Source: Alphaproteobacteria bacterium
GTDB lineage: Bacteria; Pseudomonadota; Alphaproteobacteria; UBA8366; Aestuariispiraceae
Length of the DNA stretch: 33,820 nucleotides
Assembly (NCBI GenBank): GCA_029212835.1
Contig: JARGPE010000009.1
Coordinates: forward strand, 1 to 33,820
Direction of reading: 5' to 3'
Under the pieces are notes generated by a model. That model was not told where the DNA came from. It made no database searches and saw only the letters and a list, made by a program, of their open reading frames with translations. This document shows, piece after piece, positions 23,795-32,079 of the stretch (within the stretch, counting starts at the first letter, position 1; the number at the start of each line of letters is the position of its first letter). Position numbers and translations under genes: made by a program.

Positions 23795-25480
23795 ATGGGC
23801 AATTTACGATCGGTTTTGATAGCCTTAGGGCTGGTGGCGATACTGACGTCCTGTGTGACGGATGATGGCTCAGAAGGTGGCGGTTTGGACTCTGCCATGC
23901 GCAGTGTTTCTGACGGTGTCGCTGGGCTGTTTGGCGATACGGCAGATCCAAGCATTAATGCCTTGGTTTTAGCCCAGTCCTATATTCAGGATGTCGACGT
24001 TGACGAGGTGGAGAATGTTGAGGCCTTAACAGATCCAAACCATGTGTGCGACCCGACAAAGAAGCGCCCAGAGGCTGATTTTAAGTTGGGTATCGAAGAT
24101 ATTCGTGAAACGGGCTATGGGACTTGGCCGATTAAGAACGCAGAGAAATATTTAAATCAAATATTGGATCGTATTATTGCCTGCGCGCCTTTCGATCCTG
24201 TCCCCGCAACCATTGTGATAGCCCCTCAGCCGCAACAAAATGCCCATGTGCATCGGGATGGTTTGATCGAAGTTTCGGTTGAGAGCTTTACCCAGAACCC
24301 ACAAAACGAAAATGCTTTGGCCTTTATGATTGCGCATGAATATTCCCACATTCTTCTGCGCCATTATGAACGGGGATTGGCGACCGAACGGCGGAACAAA
24401 ATTTTCCGTACCAGTATGGAGGTCGCCTTCTTGGCAGATGACATTCTGGTCAGCAATGGGGCGGAAAAGAAGGCCGCTGATAAAATGAAATCACCCATGT
24501 TGGTGAACCGTACTATGGACGTGTTGTTTGAACATGCCTGGGGGCGGCAGGACGAACATGAGGCGGATATGCTGGGGTTGCATTTAGCTGCTCTTGCTGG
24601 CTTTAACGCTTCAATTGGGGCTGGGCAATTCTTCAAGGACATGGAACGCCAACCAACAATGGAAGATCGTGTGTTGGCGTTGGCGGAGGACAAGGAACGT
24701 ATTTTCGGTGATGCTGCCAAGGGCGGACTAACTGGCGGCAAAAAGGGCATTCTCGACGTTTTTAAACAGGCCGGGCAAGATGCGGCACAGAGTTTGGCCG
24801 TCAGCCTACAAGACAGCCATCCTTCTGTCGAAGCACGGCAAGAAATTCTCTTCAAATACGATCTCGCCCACGGCATTGAGGATCTTGAATATGATCGAAT
24901 TGATATGGGCGTTGGTAAGCAATTCCCTTTGGCAGACTATAAGAAAGTCTATTCTGACGCCGAACTGCAACTTTCTTTGAAGGCATTTGCCGCCGCGAAG
25001 GAAGTGCATGATGCGCTAGGTTCTGTCGCGTCCCTGGATGAGTTACCTGATGACATCTCGGTCAGCGCCTTGGAATCAAAAGCAAGGCTGGGTGTGTCGG
25101 GGCGGCCTTGGTTGGAAAACAATGCCTTTGGCCGTGTCGCGTTTTCATCTTTGCGGGAAATGCAGGGGAAAAACGATCTGGCAATTGTTGGATTTGAAAA
25201 ATACGCGATGAAAGACCCAGAGGTTCCTCTGCGGGTTTATGAAAATCTGTTTGATCGTCAGCTTCAGGCGAAGAAGGTCAAAGAGGCAATAAAAACCTTT
25301 TCAAAAGCGGAAGCGACTTTTGGTTCAGACAATGACATATTGTACCCAATGCGCATAAAACTGGCCCATGCAAAAGGCGAAGATCCCACTTCGCTGTTGG
25401 CTGGATGTCGTCTCAGTGCAGACCCTCGCATCGCCCGGATTTGCCGCTTCTGGCAGCAAGGTGGTGTGCCGCAATCTTAA
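23795..25480 (+). CDS. M48-family metalloprotease lipoprotein
   Basis: A 561-residue protein. The signal peptide ends in a lipobox (AILTSC, lipidated Cys20) followed by Val, which by the Lol rule favours the outer membrane. The protease domain has the zinc motif HEYSH (181-185) within MIAHEYSHILLRHYERG and the third-ligand motif EHEAD (about 254-258). The C-terminal 200 residues (from about 360) look like helical TPR-type repeats (SALESKARL, FSSLREMQGKNDLAIVGFEKYA, AIKTFSKAEATF), as in BepA-like M48 proteases that handle outer-membrane proteins. ATG 23795 follows GAGGGG. It converges with glcF, stops six bases apart. Likely role: periplasmic proteolysis or envelope quality control, perhaps acting with the two upstream genes. 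Confidence 0.88.
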   Translation: MGNLRSVLIALGLVAILTSCVTDDGSEGGGLDSAMRSVSDGVAGLFGDTADPSINALVLAQSYIQDVDVDEVENVEALTDPNHVCDPTKKRPEADFKLGIEDIRETGYGTWPIKNAEKYLNQILDRIIACAPFDPVPATIVIAPQPQQNAHVHRDGLIEVSVESFTQNPQNENALAFMIAHEYSHILLRHYERGLATERRNKIFRTSMEVAFLADDILVSNGAEKKAADKMKSPMLVNRTMDVLFEHAWGRQDEHEADMLGLHLAALAGFNASIGAGQFFKDMERQPTMEDRVLALAEDKERIFGDAAKGGLTGGKKGILDVFKQAGQDAAQSLAVSLQDSHPSVEARQEILFKYDLAHGIEDLEYDRIDMGVGKQFPLADYKKVYSDAELQLSLKAFAAAKEVHDALGSVASLDELPDDISVSALESKARLGVSGRPWLENNAFGRVAFSSLREMQGKNDLAIVGFEKYAMKDPEVPLRVYENLFDRQLQAKKVKEAIKTFSKAEATFGSDNDILYPMRIKLAHAKGEDPTSLLAGCRLSADPRIARICRFWQQGGVPQS

Positions 25481-25486
25481 GGGTGG

Positions 25487-26797
25487 TCATGCATTATCTA
25501 TGGTCGCTCTGTCTTGCAGGGCTAGTGGGGCTGGGCCGCCGGTGATCCAGTCCAGCAATTCAACCGTGTGCGTGACGGGCAGGGCGGTGCCACTGGCGAT
25601 TTGTTGGATACAGCCGATATTGCCGGCGGCGACAAGGTCCGGCTTGGTCTTTTCGATGTTGCGAACCTTGCGGGCCTTCAGCGTGTTGGCCATTTCTGGC
25701 TGCAGCAGGTTATAGGTCCCGGCAGAACCGCAACAAAGATGACCTTCTGCCGGGCTGACGACCTTAAAGCCCGCCTGTGTCAGCAGGTCCTTGGGCAGGG
25801 CGGTGATCTTCTGGCCATGCTGCATGGAACAGGCGGAGTGATAGGCGACCGTCAAATCGGCCTGTCGTGTGGCAGGCATCAATTTGATCGTGGTCAGATA
25901 CTCCGTCACATCCTTTGTCAGGGCGGAAACCCGGGCTGCATCAGCCTGCATTGCGGGGTCACTGCGGAACATGAAGCCGTAATCTTTCACCGTCGTGCCA
26001 CAGCCTGATGCATTGATGACGATGGCATCCAGACCCTCGCCATCCATTTCTCGCGCCCAGGCCTTTATATTCGCGGCGGCTTGCTGGTGGCTGGTTTCGG
26101 TATCGCCCATATGATGCACCAATGCGCCACAGCAGCCAGCGCCTTGGGCAACCACGACCTCGATCCCGTGTCGGGTCAGCAGACGGATCGTGGCCTCATT
26201 GATCTGGGGCTGCAAAACCTGCTGCGCACAGCCAGTCAGCATCGCCACACGGCCCTTGCGCGGCCCTTCTGCTGGGATCACTTGCGGCACATCCCAAGGT
26301 GAGGCCTTGGGGATAGAGGCCGGTGCCATGCGGAACATCGCACCGATCGGTCCCGGCAATCCTTTCAACAGAGGCTTGCCCAGCCAGGCCCCGATCAGGG
26401 CCAGCCGAAACACCCGGGGGCGCGGCAGCACGAAACTCAGGATTCGCCGCAGTCCTTTATCCAAGAATGGTCGATTGTAGGTTACATGAATCTTCGCCCG
26501 GGCGATATCGACCAGATGCATATAATGCACCCCGGACGGGCAGGTCGTCATGCAACTTAGACAGCTCAGGCAGCGATCGATATGTTTCACCAGAGTGGAG
26601 GAGGCGGGCTTGTCCCCCTCCAGCATATCCTTGATCTGATAAATCCGCCCACGCGGGCTGTCCAATTCATCGCCCAGCGTAATATAGGTCGGACAGGTCG
26701 CCGTGCAGAACCCGCAATGCACACATTTCCGCAGGATATCATTCGCCGCCGCAACATCGGGATCTTCAAGCTGAGCAATGGAAAAGTTAGTTTGCAT
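25487..26797 (-). CDS. glcF: Glycolate oxidase iron-sulfur subunit GlcF
   Basis: A 436-residue protein with two ferredoxin-like 4Fe-4S clusters: CVHCGFCTATCP (Cys25, 28, 31, 35) and CLSCLSCMTTCP near residue 75. These are followed by CCG-type domains with GAGCCGALVHHMG, HSACSMQHGQ and LCCGSAGTYNLLQPEMA. It passes electrons from the flavin subunits toward the quinone pool. It lies 9 bases after glcE. Length and motif order match GlcF; lactate-utilisation LutA-type proteins are shorter and lack the N-terminal ferredoxin part. Confidence 0.96.
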   Translation of the reverse strand: MQTNFSIAQLEDPDVAAANDILRKCVHCGFCTATCPTYITLGDELDSPRGRIYQIKDMLEGDKPASSTLVKHIDRCLSCLSCMTTCPSGVHYMHLVDIARAKIHVTYNRPFLDKGLRRILSFVLPRPRVFRLALIGAWLGKPLLKGLPGPIGAMFRMAPASIPKASPWDVPQVIPAEGPRKGRVAMLTGCAQQVLQPQINEATIRLLTRHGIEVVVAQGAGCCGALVHHMGDTETSHQQAAANIKAWAREMDGEGLDAIVINASGCGTTVKDYGFMFRSDPAMQADAARVSALTKDVTEYLTTIKLMPATRQADLTVAYHSACSMQHGQKITALPKDLLTQAGFKVVSPAEGHLCCGSAGTYNLLQPEMANTLKARKVRNIEKTKPDLVAAGNIGCIQQIASGTALPVTHTVELLDWITGGPAPLALQDRATIDNA

Positions 26798-26806
26798 AGT
26801 GAGACC

Positions 26807-28030
26807 TTACAGCCCTTCTGTCATGCGACCGGGGTTTAGGACGCGGTTGGGGTCGAAGCTGTCTTTCAGGCGTTGGGACAGGGCGGCCAGCGGGCCGGGT
26901 TGGGGCTGGAAGACCGGGATGGCGTTGCGCAGGGAGGCGGGGCCGCGGATCAGGGTGGCGTGGCCGCCTCCGGCCTGAGCAATGGCATCGCGGATCGGCT
27001 CATGGGCGCCGTGTTTGGGGGATTGGGTGGCCAGCCAGATCAAACCACCGGCGGCGTCCAGATAGGCTACCCCCTCTTTCAAATGGGACAGGGCCGACAG
27101 GATGCCGGGCGCGGCGGTTGGGGCAACCGACAGTTTCCAGACCACCCGGTCATCATCATCGCAGAAGGGGGTGACATCGCGCACGGCCTTCCAGAATGTC
27201 TTGGAATTGTGGCTATGCAGTTCCTCTGTCTCCCCAAACGGGGCCAACAGGGCACGCAGCTTTTGACAGCGATAGTCGACCGAGGGGCCAAAACCTTCGA
27301 CCCTGAGGGCCGCGACATCACTTTGCACCTGCTGAACATAGTCGATCTGTGAGCGCGCGGCGATGCTGGCGGGCAGCCAGGCGGCACCAGATACTTCGAA
27401 GGGCCCATTAAGGCCTGCGGCCAGGGCTTTTACCCCTTGGGCGGCATCAACGTTGCGGACCAGGATGGTGCGGGCCTTTTGTCCAACCGGCAGCACCTTG
27501 ACCGTCAGGCGGGTCATCGCGGCCAGCGTGCCATAGGAGCCACACAGCATTTTGCTCAAGTCATAACCGGTGACATTCTTCATCACGCGCCCGCCCGATT
27601 TGACCGCCATGCCTCGGCCAGAAACGGCATCAAAGCCCAGAAAATGATCCCGTGCCGCGCCATCTTTAATGCGACGCGGGCCCGCGAGATTACAGGCAAT
27701 GACACCTCCCAGAGTGCCCGACGACTCCACTTTCAACAGGGCAGACAGGTCGGGCGGCTCAAAGGCCAGTTGTTGGTGGTTTTCGGCCAATAGAGTTTCG
27801 ATCTCCGCCAGGGGGGTGGCAGGCCCTGCGCCCAGCACCAGTTCCTCAGGCTCGTAGAGATTTACACCGGAAAAGGCAGAAAGATCCAACGTATGGGCCG
27901 TCTGGACGGGGCGACCCAATCCGCGCTTGGTGCCGCCGCCAATGACTTCCAGTGGCAACAATTCTGAATTCGCCCAGGAAATCGCGTCGATTAACTGCGC
28001 TTCCGTTTCGGGGCGGAAGGTTTCGGTCAT
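26807..28030 (-). CDS. glcE: Glycolate oxidase FAD-binding subunit GlcE
   Basis: A 407-residue FAD-linked oxidase subunit. The PCMH-type FAD domain has VIGGGTKRGLGRPV (about 30-43), SGTLGGVIACNLAGPRRIKDGAARDHFLGF and VMKNVTGYDLSKMLCGSYGTLAAMTRLTVKVLP. The C terminus ends FDPNRVLNPGRM, as in the family. GlcE resembles GlcD but lacks its substrate domain, and it is required for the GlcDEF complex. It sits between glcD (80 bases upstream) and glcF on the minus strand. Confidence 0.95.
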   Translation of the reverse strand: MTETFRPETEAQLIDAISWANSELLPLEVIGGGTKRGLGRPVQTAHTLDLSAFSGVNLYEPEELVLGAGPATPLAEIETLLAENHQQLAFEPPDLSALLKVESSGTLGGVIACNLAGPRRIKDGAARDHFLGFDAVSGRGMAVKSGGRVMKNVTGYDLSKMLCGSYGTLAAMTRLTVKVLPVGQKARTILVRNVDAAQGVKALAAGLNGPFEVSGAAWLPASIAARSQIDYVQQVQSDVAALRVEGFGPSVDYRCQKLRALLAPFGETEELHSHNSKTFWKAVRDVTPFCDDDDRVVWKLSVAPTAAPGILSALSHLKEGVAYLDAAGGLIWLATQSPKHGAHEPIRDAIAQAGGGHATLIRGPASLRNAIPVFQPQPGPLAALSQRLKDSFDPNRVLNPGRMTEGL

Positions 28031-28110
28031 GGGCGGCGTCCTGAGGCTGCGGTGGGGAATGTGATGGAGGTGACACGACCGTCACTGGTGTTGAAAGAAT
28101 ATCCCATAGA

Positions 28111-29598
28111 TCAGAACCGAGGGATATCGGGGAAGGGTAACTGACCCTTATGGATATGCATCCGGCCCAGTTCCGCACAGCGATGGAGCTGTGGGAAGAC
28201 CTTGCCGGGATTCAGCAAGCCGTCTGGATCAAAGGCGCATTTGACTCGCATTTGTTGCTTCAGGTCATCTTCGGTAAACATGGTCGGCATCAGGTCGCGC
28301 TTTTCAACGCCAACGCCATGCTCGCCCGTCAGCACGCCTCCCACTTCGACACATAGCTTCAGGATGTCGGAGCCAAAGTCCTCTGCCTTCTCTAATTCGC
28401 CGGGATTATTGGCGTCATACATGATCAGGGGGTGCAGATTGCCATCGCCCGCATGAAAGACATTGGCAACGCCCAAGCCATAATGCTTGGACATTTTGGT
28501 CATCTCGCTCAACACATGGGGCAATTGGTTGCGGGGGATCGTGCCATCCATGCAGTAATAGTCTGGGGACAGTCGGCCTACTGCGGGAAAGGCCGCCTTG
28601 CGTCCAGCCCAGAACATGGCGCGTTCTTCCTCACTTTGAGAAATGCGCAGGCTGGTCGCGCCTAATCCTTCGGCGATGATGCGGACTTCTTCGATCAGAT
28701 GGTCTACTTCCGCTTCCGGCCCATCCAATTCTACGATCAGCAGCGCCTCGCAATCCGCTGGATAGCCAGCATGGATAAAGTCTTCTGCCGCGGTGATGGC
28801 GGGCCGGTCCATCATTTCCATGCCGCCGGGGATGATGCCGCTGGCGATCACCTGAGCCACACAATTGCCGCCCGCCTCGCTGGATGGGAAACCGATCAGC
28901 AGTGCCCGCTGGGTCTCTGGCTTAGGCAACAGACGCACGGTGACTTCTGTGACCACCCCCAGCAACCCTTCAGACCCGATCATCAGACCCAGCAGGTCAT
29001 AGCCTTCCGCATCCAGATGCTTGCCACCTATGCGCAGGATTTCACCATCAATGGTGACCATTTCCAGGCCCAGGACATTGTTCGTGGTCAGGCCATATTT
29101 CAGTGAATGCACGCCACCGGAATTTTCCGCGACATTGCCACCAATTGTGCAGGCAATCTGGCTGGATGGGTCAGGGGCATAATAGAAGCCATCTTCTTCG
29201 ACAGCCTTGGTAATCGCCAGATTGGTGACGCCGGGCTGAACCCGGGCGCAGCGATTGTCATAGTCGACCTCCAATACCTTGTTGAACTTTCCCATACCCA
29301 ACAATATGCCATCTTCCAGAGGCAGCGCCCCGCCAGACAGGCTGGTCCCCGCACCGCGCGGCACCACCTTAATACCTTGTTCCTTGCAATATTTCAGGAC
29401 ATTTGCCACCTGATCCACGGTCTGTGGCAGCACAACGATTAACGGCGGGGTGCGATAGGCCGTTAGCCCGTCACTTTCATAGGCGCGCCGTTCATCTTCA
29501 TCCACGATGACGCCTTCACCAGGCACCAGGGCACGCAGGTCATCGGCAATGGTTAGCCGACGCGCAATAACCGCCTTGTCCGGATCTGGCATTTTCAT
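28111..29598 (-). CDS. glcD: Glycolate oxidase catalytic subunit GlcD
   Basis: A 495-residue FAD-linked 2-hydroxyacid dehydrogenase. Motifs: VVPRGAGTSLSGGALPLEDG and IGGNVAENSGGVHSLKYG in the FAD domain, and FHAGDGNLHP and LTGEHGVGVEKRDLM in the C-terminal substrate domain with the catalytic His residues. It oxidises glycolate to glyoxylate (possibly D-lactate as well) at the inner membrane. ATG 29598 is chosen: GGGAGG lies upstream and MKMPDPDKAV begins family-like sequence; the frame is open for 49 more codons but those run through the promoter/operator. It is the first gene of glcDEF, with the operator palindrome directly upstream. Confidence 0.96.
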   Translation of the reverse strand: MKMPDPDKAVIARRLTIADDLRALVPGEGVIVDEDERRAYESDGLTAYRTPPLIVVLPQTVDQVANVLKYCKEQGIKVVPRGAGTSLSGGALPLEDGILLGMGKFNKVLEVDYDNRCARVQPGVTNLAITKAVEEDGFYYAPDPSSQIACTIGGNVAENSGGVHSLKYGLTTNNVLGLEMVTIDGEILRIGGKHLDAEGYDLLGLMIGSEGLLGVVTEVTVRLLPKPETQRALLIGFPSSEAGGNCVAQVIASGIIPGGMEMMDRPAITAAEDFIHAGYPADCEALLIVELDGPEAEVDHLIEEVRIIAEGLGATSLRISQSEEERAMFWAGRKAAFPAVGRLSPDYYCMDGTIPRNQLPHVLSEMTKMSKHYGLGVANVFHAGDGNLHPLIMYDANNPGELEKAEDFGSDILKLCVEVGGVLTGEHGVGVEKRDLMPTMFTEDDLKQQMRVKCAFDPDGLLNPGKVFPQLHRCAELGRMHIHKGQLPFPDIPRF

Positions 29599-29625
29599 CG
29601 ATTTGGCCTCCCTTGTTCTTCTATC

Positions 29626-29654
29626 TTTATAATTGGTATTACCAATTTGGTAAA
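29626..29654 (-). promoter_or_regulatory. glcDEF promoter overlapped by a FadR/GlcC-type operator
   Basis: On the minus strand TTTACC (29654-29649) and TATAAA (29631-29626) form a -35/-10 pair with a 17-base spacer. The spacer is almost filled by AATTGGTATTACCAATT (29631-29647), a perfect 17-base palindrome with the TTGGT-n-ACCAA core bound by GntR regulators of the FadR/PdhR/LldR/GlcC group. A second palindrome, ACCAATTTGGT (29641-29651), overlaps it. The placement would block RNA polymerase, so repression is the simplest reading. No GntR gene is in the window. Confidence 0.75.
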
Positions 29655-29684
29655 CCTGCCTTGAAGAGTGGCTTTCACGGGTGG

Positions 29685-30620
29685 CTAACCATCTCTCAAC
29701 AAACCGCGATAGGCATTTTGCAAGGTCAGGCGCACACCCTGCCAAGCATTATTGCGCCAAACAGTATCGGAGGGATAGGACGGCGGTGCCTCATTCGGGC
29801 TGCGCGTCGACCCACCCAACCGGCGCGACAGCGAGTATGTGCCAATTTCCAGAACCACATTTGTCACTTGTGCCTTGGGCAGCAGCCCGCCCAATCCACC
29901 GCCACAAGGCGCGGCACCAGCACCTATGGCATCACTGGCGGCGGTAACGTTAATCGTAAACCAGCTTTCCGCCCGTGTCCGACCAGCAGAATTGGGAGGA
30001 TTACAGGGCACTATTTCCGGCATGCCAAAGGGCCCTGGTCCGGTGCGGGAATCAATGACACAGACTTGCTGTGCGCCCTCGAACCGCTCTGCTGCAATCG
30101 CACGCAAAACAGCACCATCCCAAGCGGGGGGAGTCATGGACGCCAGCGTTTGCCCGGCCATCCGGGTCCAATCCACACCTTGCTCCGCCTGAAAGGCAGA
30201 AAACCGCTCCTCTGCGGCGGCCAGAACGCTGTCAGACCAATCCGGGGCGGGCTTATTGGCGGAAATGACATCATCCGGTGCAAAATAAGGCCAGATCGGG
30301 CCAGCTGGATTGGCGGCATGGATCAGCACCAGGGCTACTTCTTTAGGCAGATCCTGTAATCCTCCTTCGGTCAGGACTCCTAAAATCGCACCGCAGCCCA
30401 GCAATCCCGCTGAACCTGCCGCTGCGCTGCATAGAACTGCGACACGGGTGGCATCAGGAGAGCCCATGCGGGCAACGTCGCAGGATAGGCCTGTTGACCC
30501 TGCATTATCTCCGCGTGCAGCATGAGATGTTATGCGCAGCCCGATCCGATCGCAGGCGGTTAGGAATCTGTCTCTCGCGCGGTTAACATCATCACTGAAA
30601 CAGGCGACCGTGTCTGTCAT
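29685..30620 (-). CDS. DUF2817 (M14-like) protein, predicted zinc-less pseudoenzyme
   Basis: A 311-residue protein with the layout of DUF2817, an M14-type carboxypeptidase relative. VLIHAANPAGPIW (98-110) matches the family's VHALNPYGFxW, and LEIGTY (257-262) matches the EFGT segment with the general-base Glu. However, the family's HGxEG zinc motif reads AAGSAG (about 67-72), the NVDLNRNF arginine segment is replaced by FAPDDVISANKP, and the third zinc ligand in DLHTGLG reads DSRTGPG (about 190-196). All three zinc ligands therefore appear lost while the frame is intact. It ends 87 bases upstream of glcD on the same strand but probably has a separate promoter. A non-catalytic binding role is possible; family alignment is from memory. 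Confidence 0.7.
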   Translation of the reverse strand: MTDTVACFSDDVNRARDRFLTACDRIGLRITSHAARGDNAGSTGLSCDVARMGSPDATRVAVLCSAAAGSAGLLGCGAILGVLTEGGLQDLPKEVALVLIHAANPAGPIWPYFAPDDVISANKPAPDWSDSVLAAAEERFSAFQAEQGVDWTRMAGQTLASMTPPAWDGAVLRAIAAERFEGAQQVCVIDSRTGPGPFGMPEIVPCNPPNSAGRTRAESWFTINVTAASDAIGAGAAPCGGGLGGLLPKAQVTNVVLEIGTYSLSRRLGGSTRSPNEAPPSYPSDTVWRNNAWQGVRLTLQNAYRGLLRDG

Positions 30621-30779
30621 CGACCTCTCGGCATTTCATTTGTTTGCAATATTATGTCCAAACTGAACGCTGTTGTCGTCCAGTGCAAGAAGGCGACACA
30701 GTTGCCTCCATTGTATATTCGCCCCATAGTTAATTGCCGACGCAGTCCTTTTGACGATATTTCGATGGAGAGAATGGCG

Positions 30780-31352
30780 ATGGGCGAGTCTGTTAAGCAG
30801 ATTTTTATGGCGGTTATTACCGTTATTGGCATGGTTGTGCTGGCAATGCCAAGCCTGGCTGATCAGGAAGACAAGCGTCTCGATTCCCTGTTTGATATTC
30901 TTCACACAGCGCCGCTGCACAGTCAGGAAGCCTATATCGCGCAACAGGGTATTTGGGCCTTGTGGGTGCAGGCTCCGACGGCCAGTGGACGTGTTTTGAT
31001 GCGTCAGGGAATCCAGCAGATGTCCCAGGGGGATCTAGATCAAGCAGTAGAGACATTCTCTGCCCTGATTGCGCTGGAGCCGGATTTTGCGGAGGCCTGG
31101 AACAAGCGTGCGACGATTTATTTCATGCAAGGAAACTATGCTGATGCCTTGGCAGATATTGATGAAACGCTGACGCTGGAACCTCGGCATTTTGGCGCGA
31201 AATCCGGGCTAGGGTTAATTTTCGATGCAATGGAAGAACCGGAAGCTGCAATTGATGCCTTTCGGGAGGCATTGAAGATTAATCCGCATATGGAGCAGAT
31301 CCGCGCCCGCATTGAACAATTGAAGAAACAGCTTGAGGGACGGCAGCTTTAA
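30780..31352 (+). CDS. Secreted TPR-repeat protein
   Basis: About 190 residues from ATG 30780, chosen because GGAGAG lies seven bases upstream and the protein then starts with a clean signal peptide (MGESVKQIFMAVITVIGMVVLAMPSLA|DQ). ATGs at 30765 and 30774 and a longer open frame are less likely. The mature part has about three TPR units: MRQGIQQMSQGDLDQAVETFSALIALEP, AWNKRATIYFMQGNYADALADIDETLTLEP, and the GLIFDAMEEPEAAIDAFREALKINP unit. It is a periplasmic scaffold; no enzymatic domain. The gene is divergent from the DUF2817 gene and converges with sixA, the stops four bases apart. Confidence 0.88.
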   Translation: MGESVKQIFMAVITVIGMVVLAMPSLADQEDKRLDSLFDILHTAPLHSQEAYIAQQGIWALWVQAPTASGRVLMRQGIQQMSQGDLDQAVETFSALIALEPDFAEAWNKRATIYFMQGNYADALADIDETLTLEPRHFGAKSGLGLIFDAMEEPEAAIDAFREALKINPHMEQIRARIEQLKKQLEGRQL

Positions 31353-31356
31353 CCTC

Positions 31357-31881
31357 TCAGGTGCTCACTTCTTTCGGAGTTTGGAAGGCCGTCAGGGTTG
31401 CACTGTGCGGCGATAGGGCAGGCCAGGGCACATCCCCTAAATTCAATGTCGCTAATCCTGCGGTCGGAAATTTTTCGGTCAGGGCGTCAAGGTCTTCTGG
31501 ATGATCCGCCTGTTTGCAAAGGGTCAGGCTGATATCGTGCATGATCGGGTTATGGCCGATCACCATGACGCGGTTGACCCCGGCGGGCAGTCGACGCAAT
31601 CGGTCGATCAACTCAGATGTCTCCTGCATTTTATAAACCGCATCTTCCATCAGGATACGGCAATCGCCTTGCAGATAGGGCAAGATCAGGCCCAGAGTTT
31701 CCCGCGTGCGTCGGCTGGTCGAACACAAGATAAAGTCAGGGGCGACACCGGTTTCTTGCATCAATGCGCCCATTTTTGGCGCTGCTTTTATACCGCGATT
31801 GGCCAGAGGCCGCTCAAAGTCACTCAAATTGGCATCACTCCAACTGGATTTCGCGTGGCGAAAAATATACAAGACCGGCAT
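31357..31881 (-). CDS. sixA: SixA-type phosphohistidine phosphatase (histidine phosphatase family)
   Basis: A 174-residue protein of the histidine phosphatase superfamily. The catalytic RHAKSSW (Arg8, His9) is followed by DFERPLANRGIKAAPKMG, CSTSRRTRETL with the second Arg, and VMVIGHNPIMHD with the second catalytic His. It is the SixA subgroup, which lacks the usual RHG. E. coli SixA removes phosphate from histidine in phosphocarriers such as ArcB HPt or NPr of the nitrogen PTS; here both a PTS and HPt relays are encoded nearby, so they are attractive but unproven substrates. It is divergent from ppk. Confidence 0.9.
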   Translation of the reverse strand: MPVLYIFRHAKSSWSDANLSDFERPLANRGIKAAPKMGALMQETGVAPDFILCSTSRRTRETLGLILPYLQGDCRILMEDAVYKMQETSELIDRLRRLPAGVNRVMVIGHNPIMHDISLTLCKQADHPEDLDALTEKFPTAGLATLNLGDVPWPALSPHSATLTAFQTPKEVST

Positions 31882-31972
31882 TTAACAGGCTTCCTTTCCC
31901 GATCATAAAAGTGCGCGACAGGTAGCATGCTTCCCGACGCGGGCTCAAGCAAAACGCACGGATTCCATGGGT

Positions 31973-32029
31973 TTGTAACGGGTTTGAAACAAAAATCACC
32001 GTGACATGGTCATATGTATTGGGTATCGA
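31973..32029 (+). promoter_or_regulatory. ppk promoter with a PHO-box-like direct repeat
   Basis: TTGTAAC (31973-31979) and TTGAAAC (31984-31990) repeat with an 11-base period, the geometry of PhoB boxes (TTGTCAT-n4 repeats), though the sequence match is only partial. Downstream, GTGACA (32001-32006) and TATCGA (32024-32029) form a possible -35/-10 pair with a 17-base spacer, predicting a start near 32036, about 40 bases before the ppk start codon. The PhoB assignment is an inference from ppk biology. Confidence 0.4.
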
Positions 32030-32079
32030 CAAGAGCCTGATGCAAACAGGCGACATATTGGATGGAGATCGCGGTGAGC

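Noticed and set aside
29599-29745. 49-codon upstream extension of glcD
   Set aside because: It runs through the promoter/operator; the internal ATG has GGGAGG and starts family sequence.
29613-30359. 248-codon plus-strand frame opposite the DUF2817 gene
   Set aside because: Composition rich in His, Arg, Gln and Thr typical of antisense shadows; the minus frame shows a known fold.
30654-30779. N-terminal extension of the TPR protein
   Set aside because: The extension lacks family likeness and would bury the signal peptide; the GGAGAG site supports ATG 30780.
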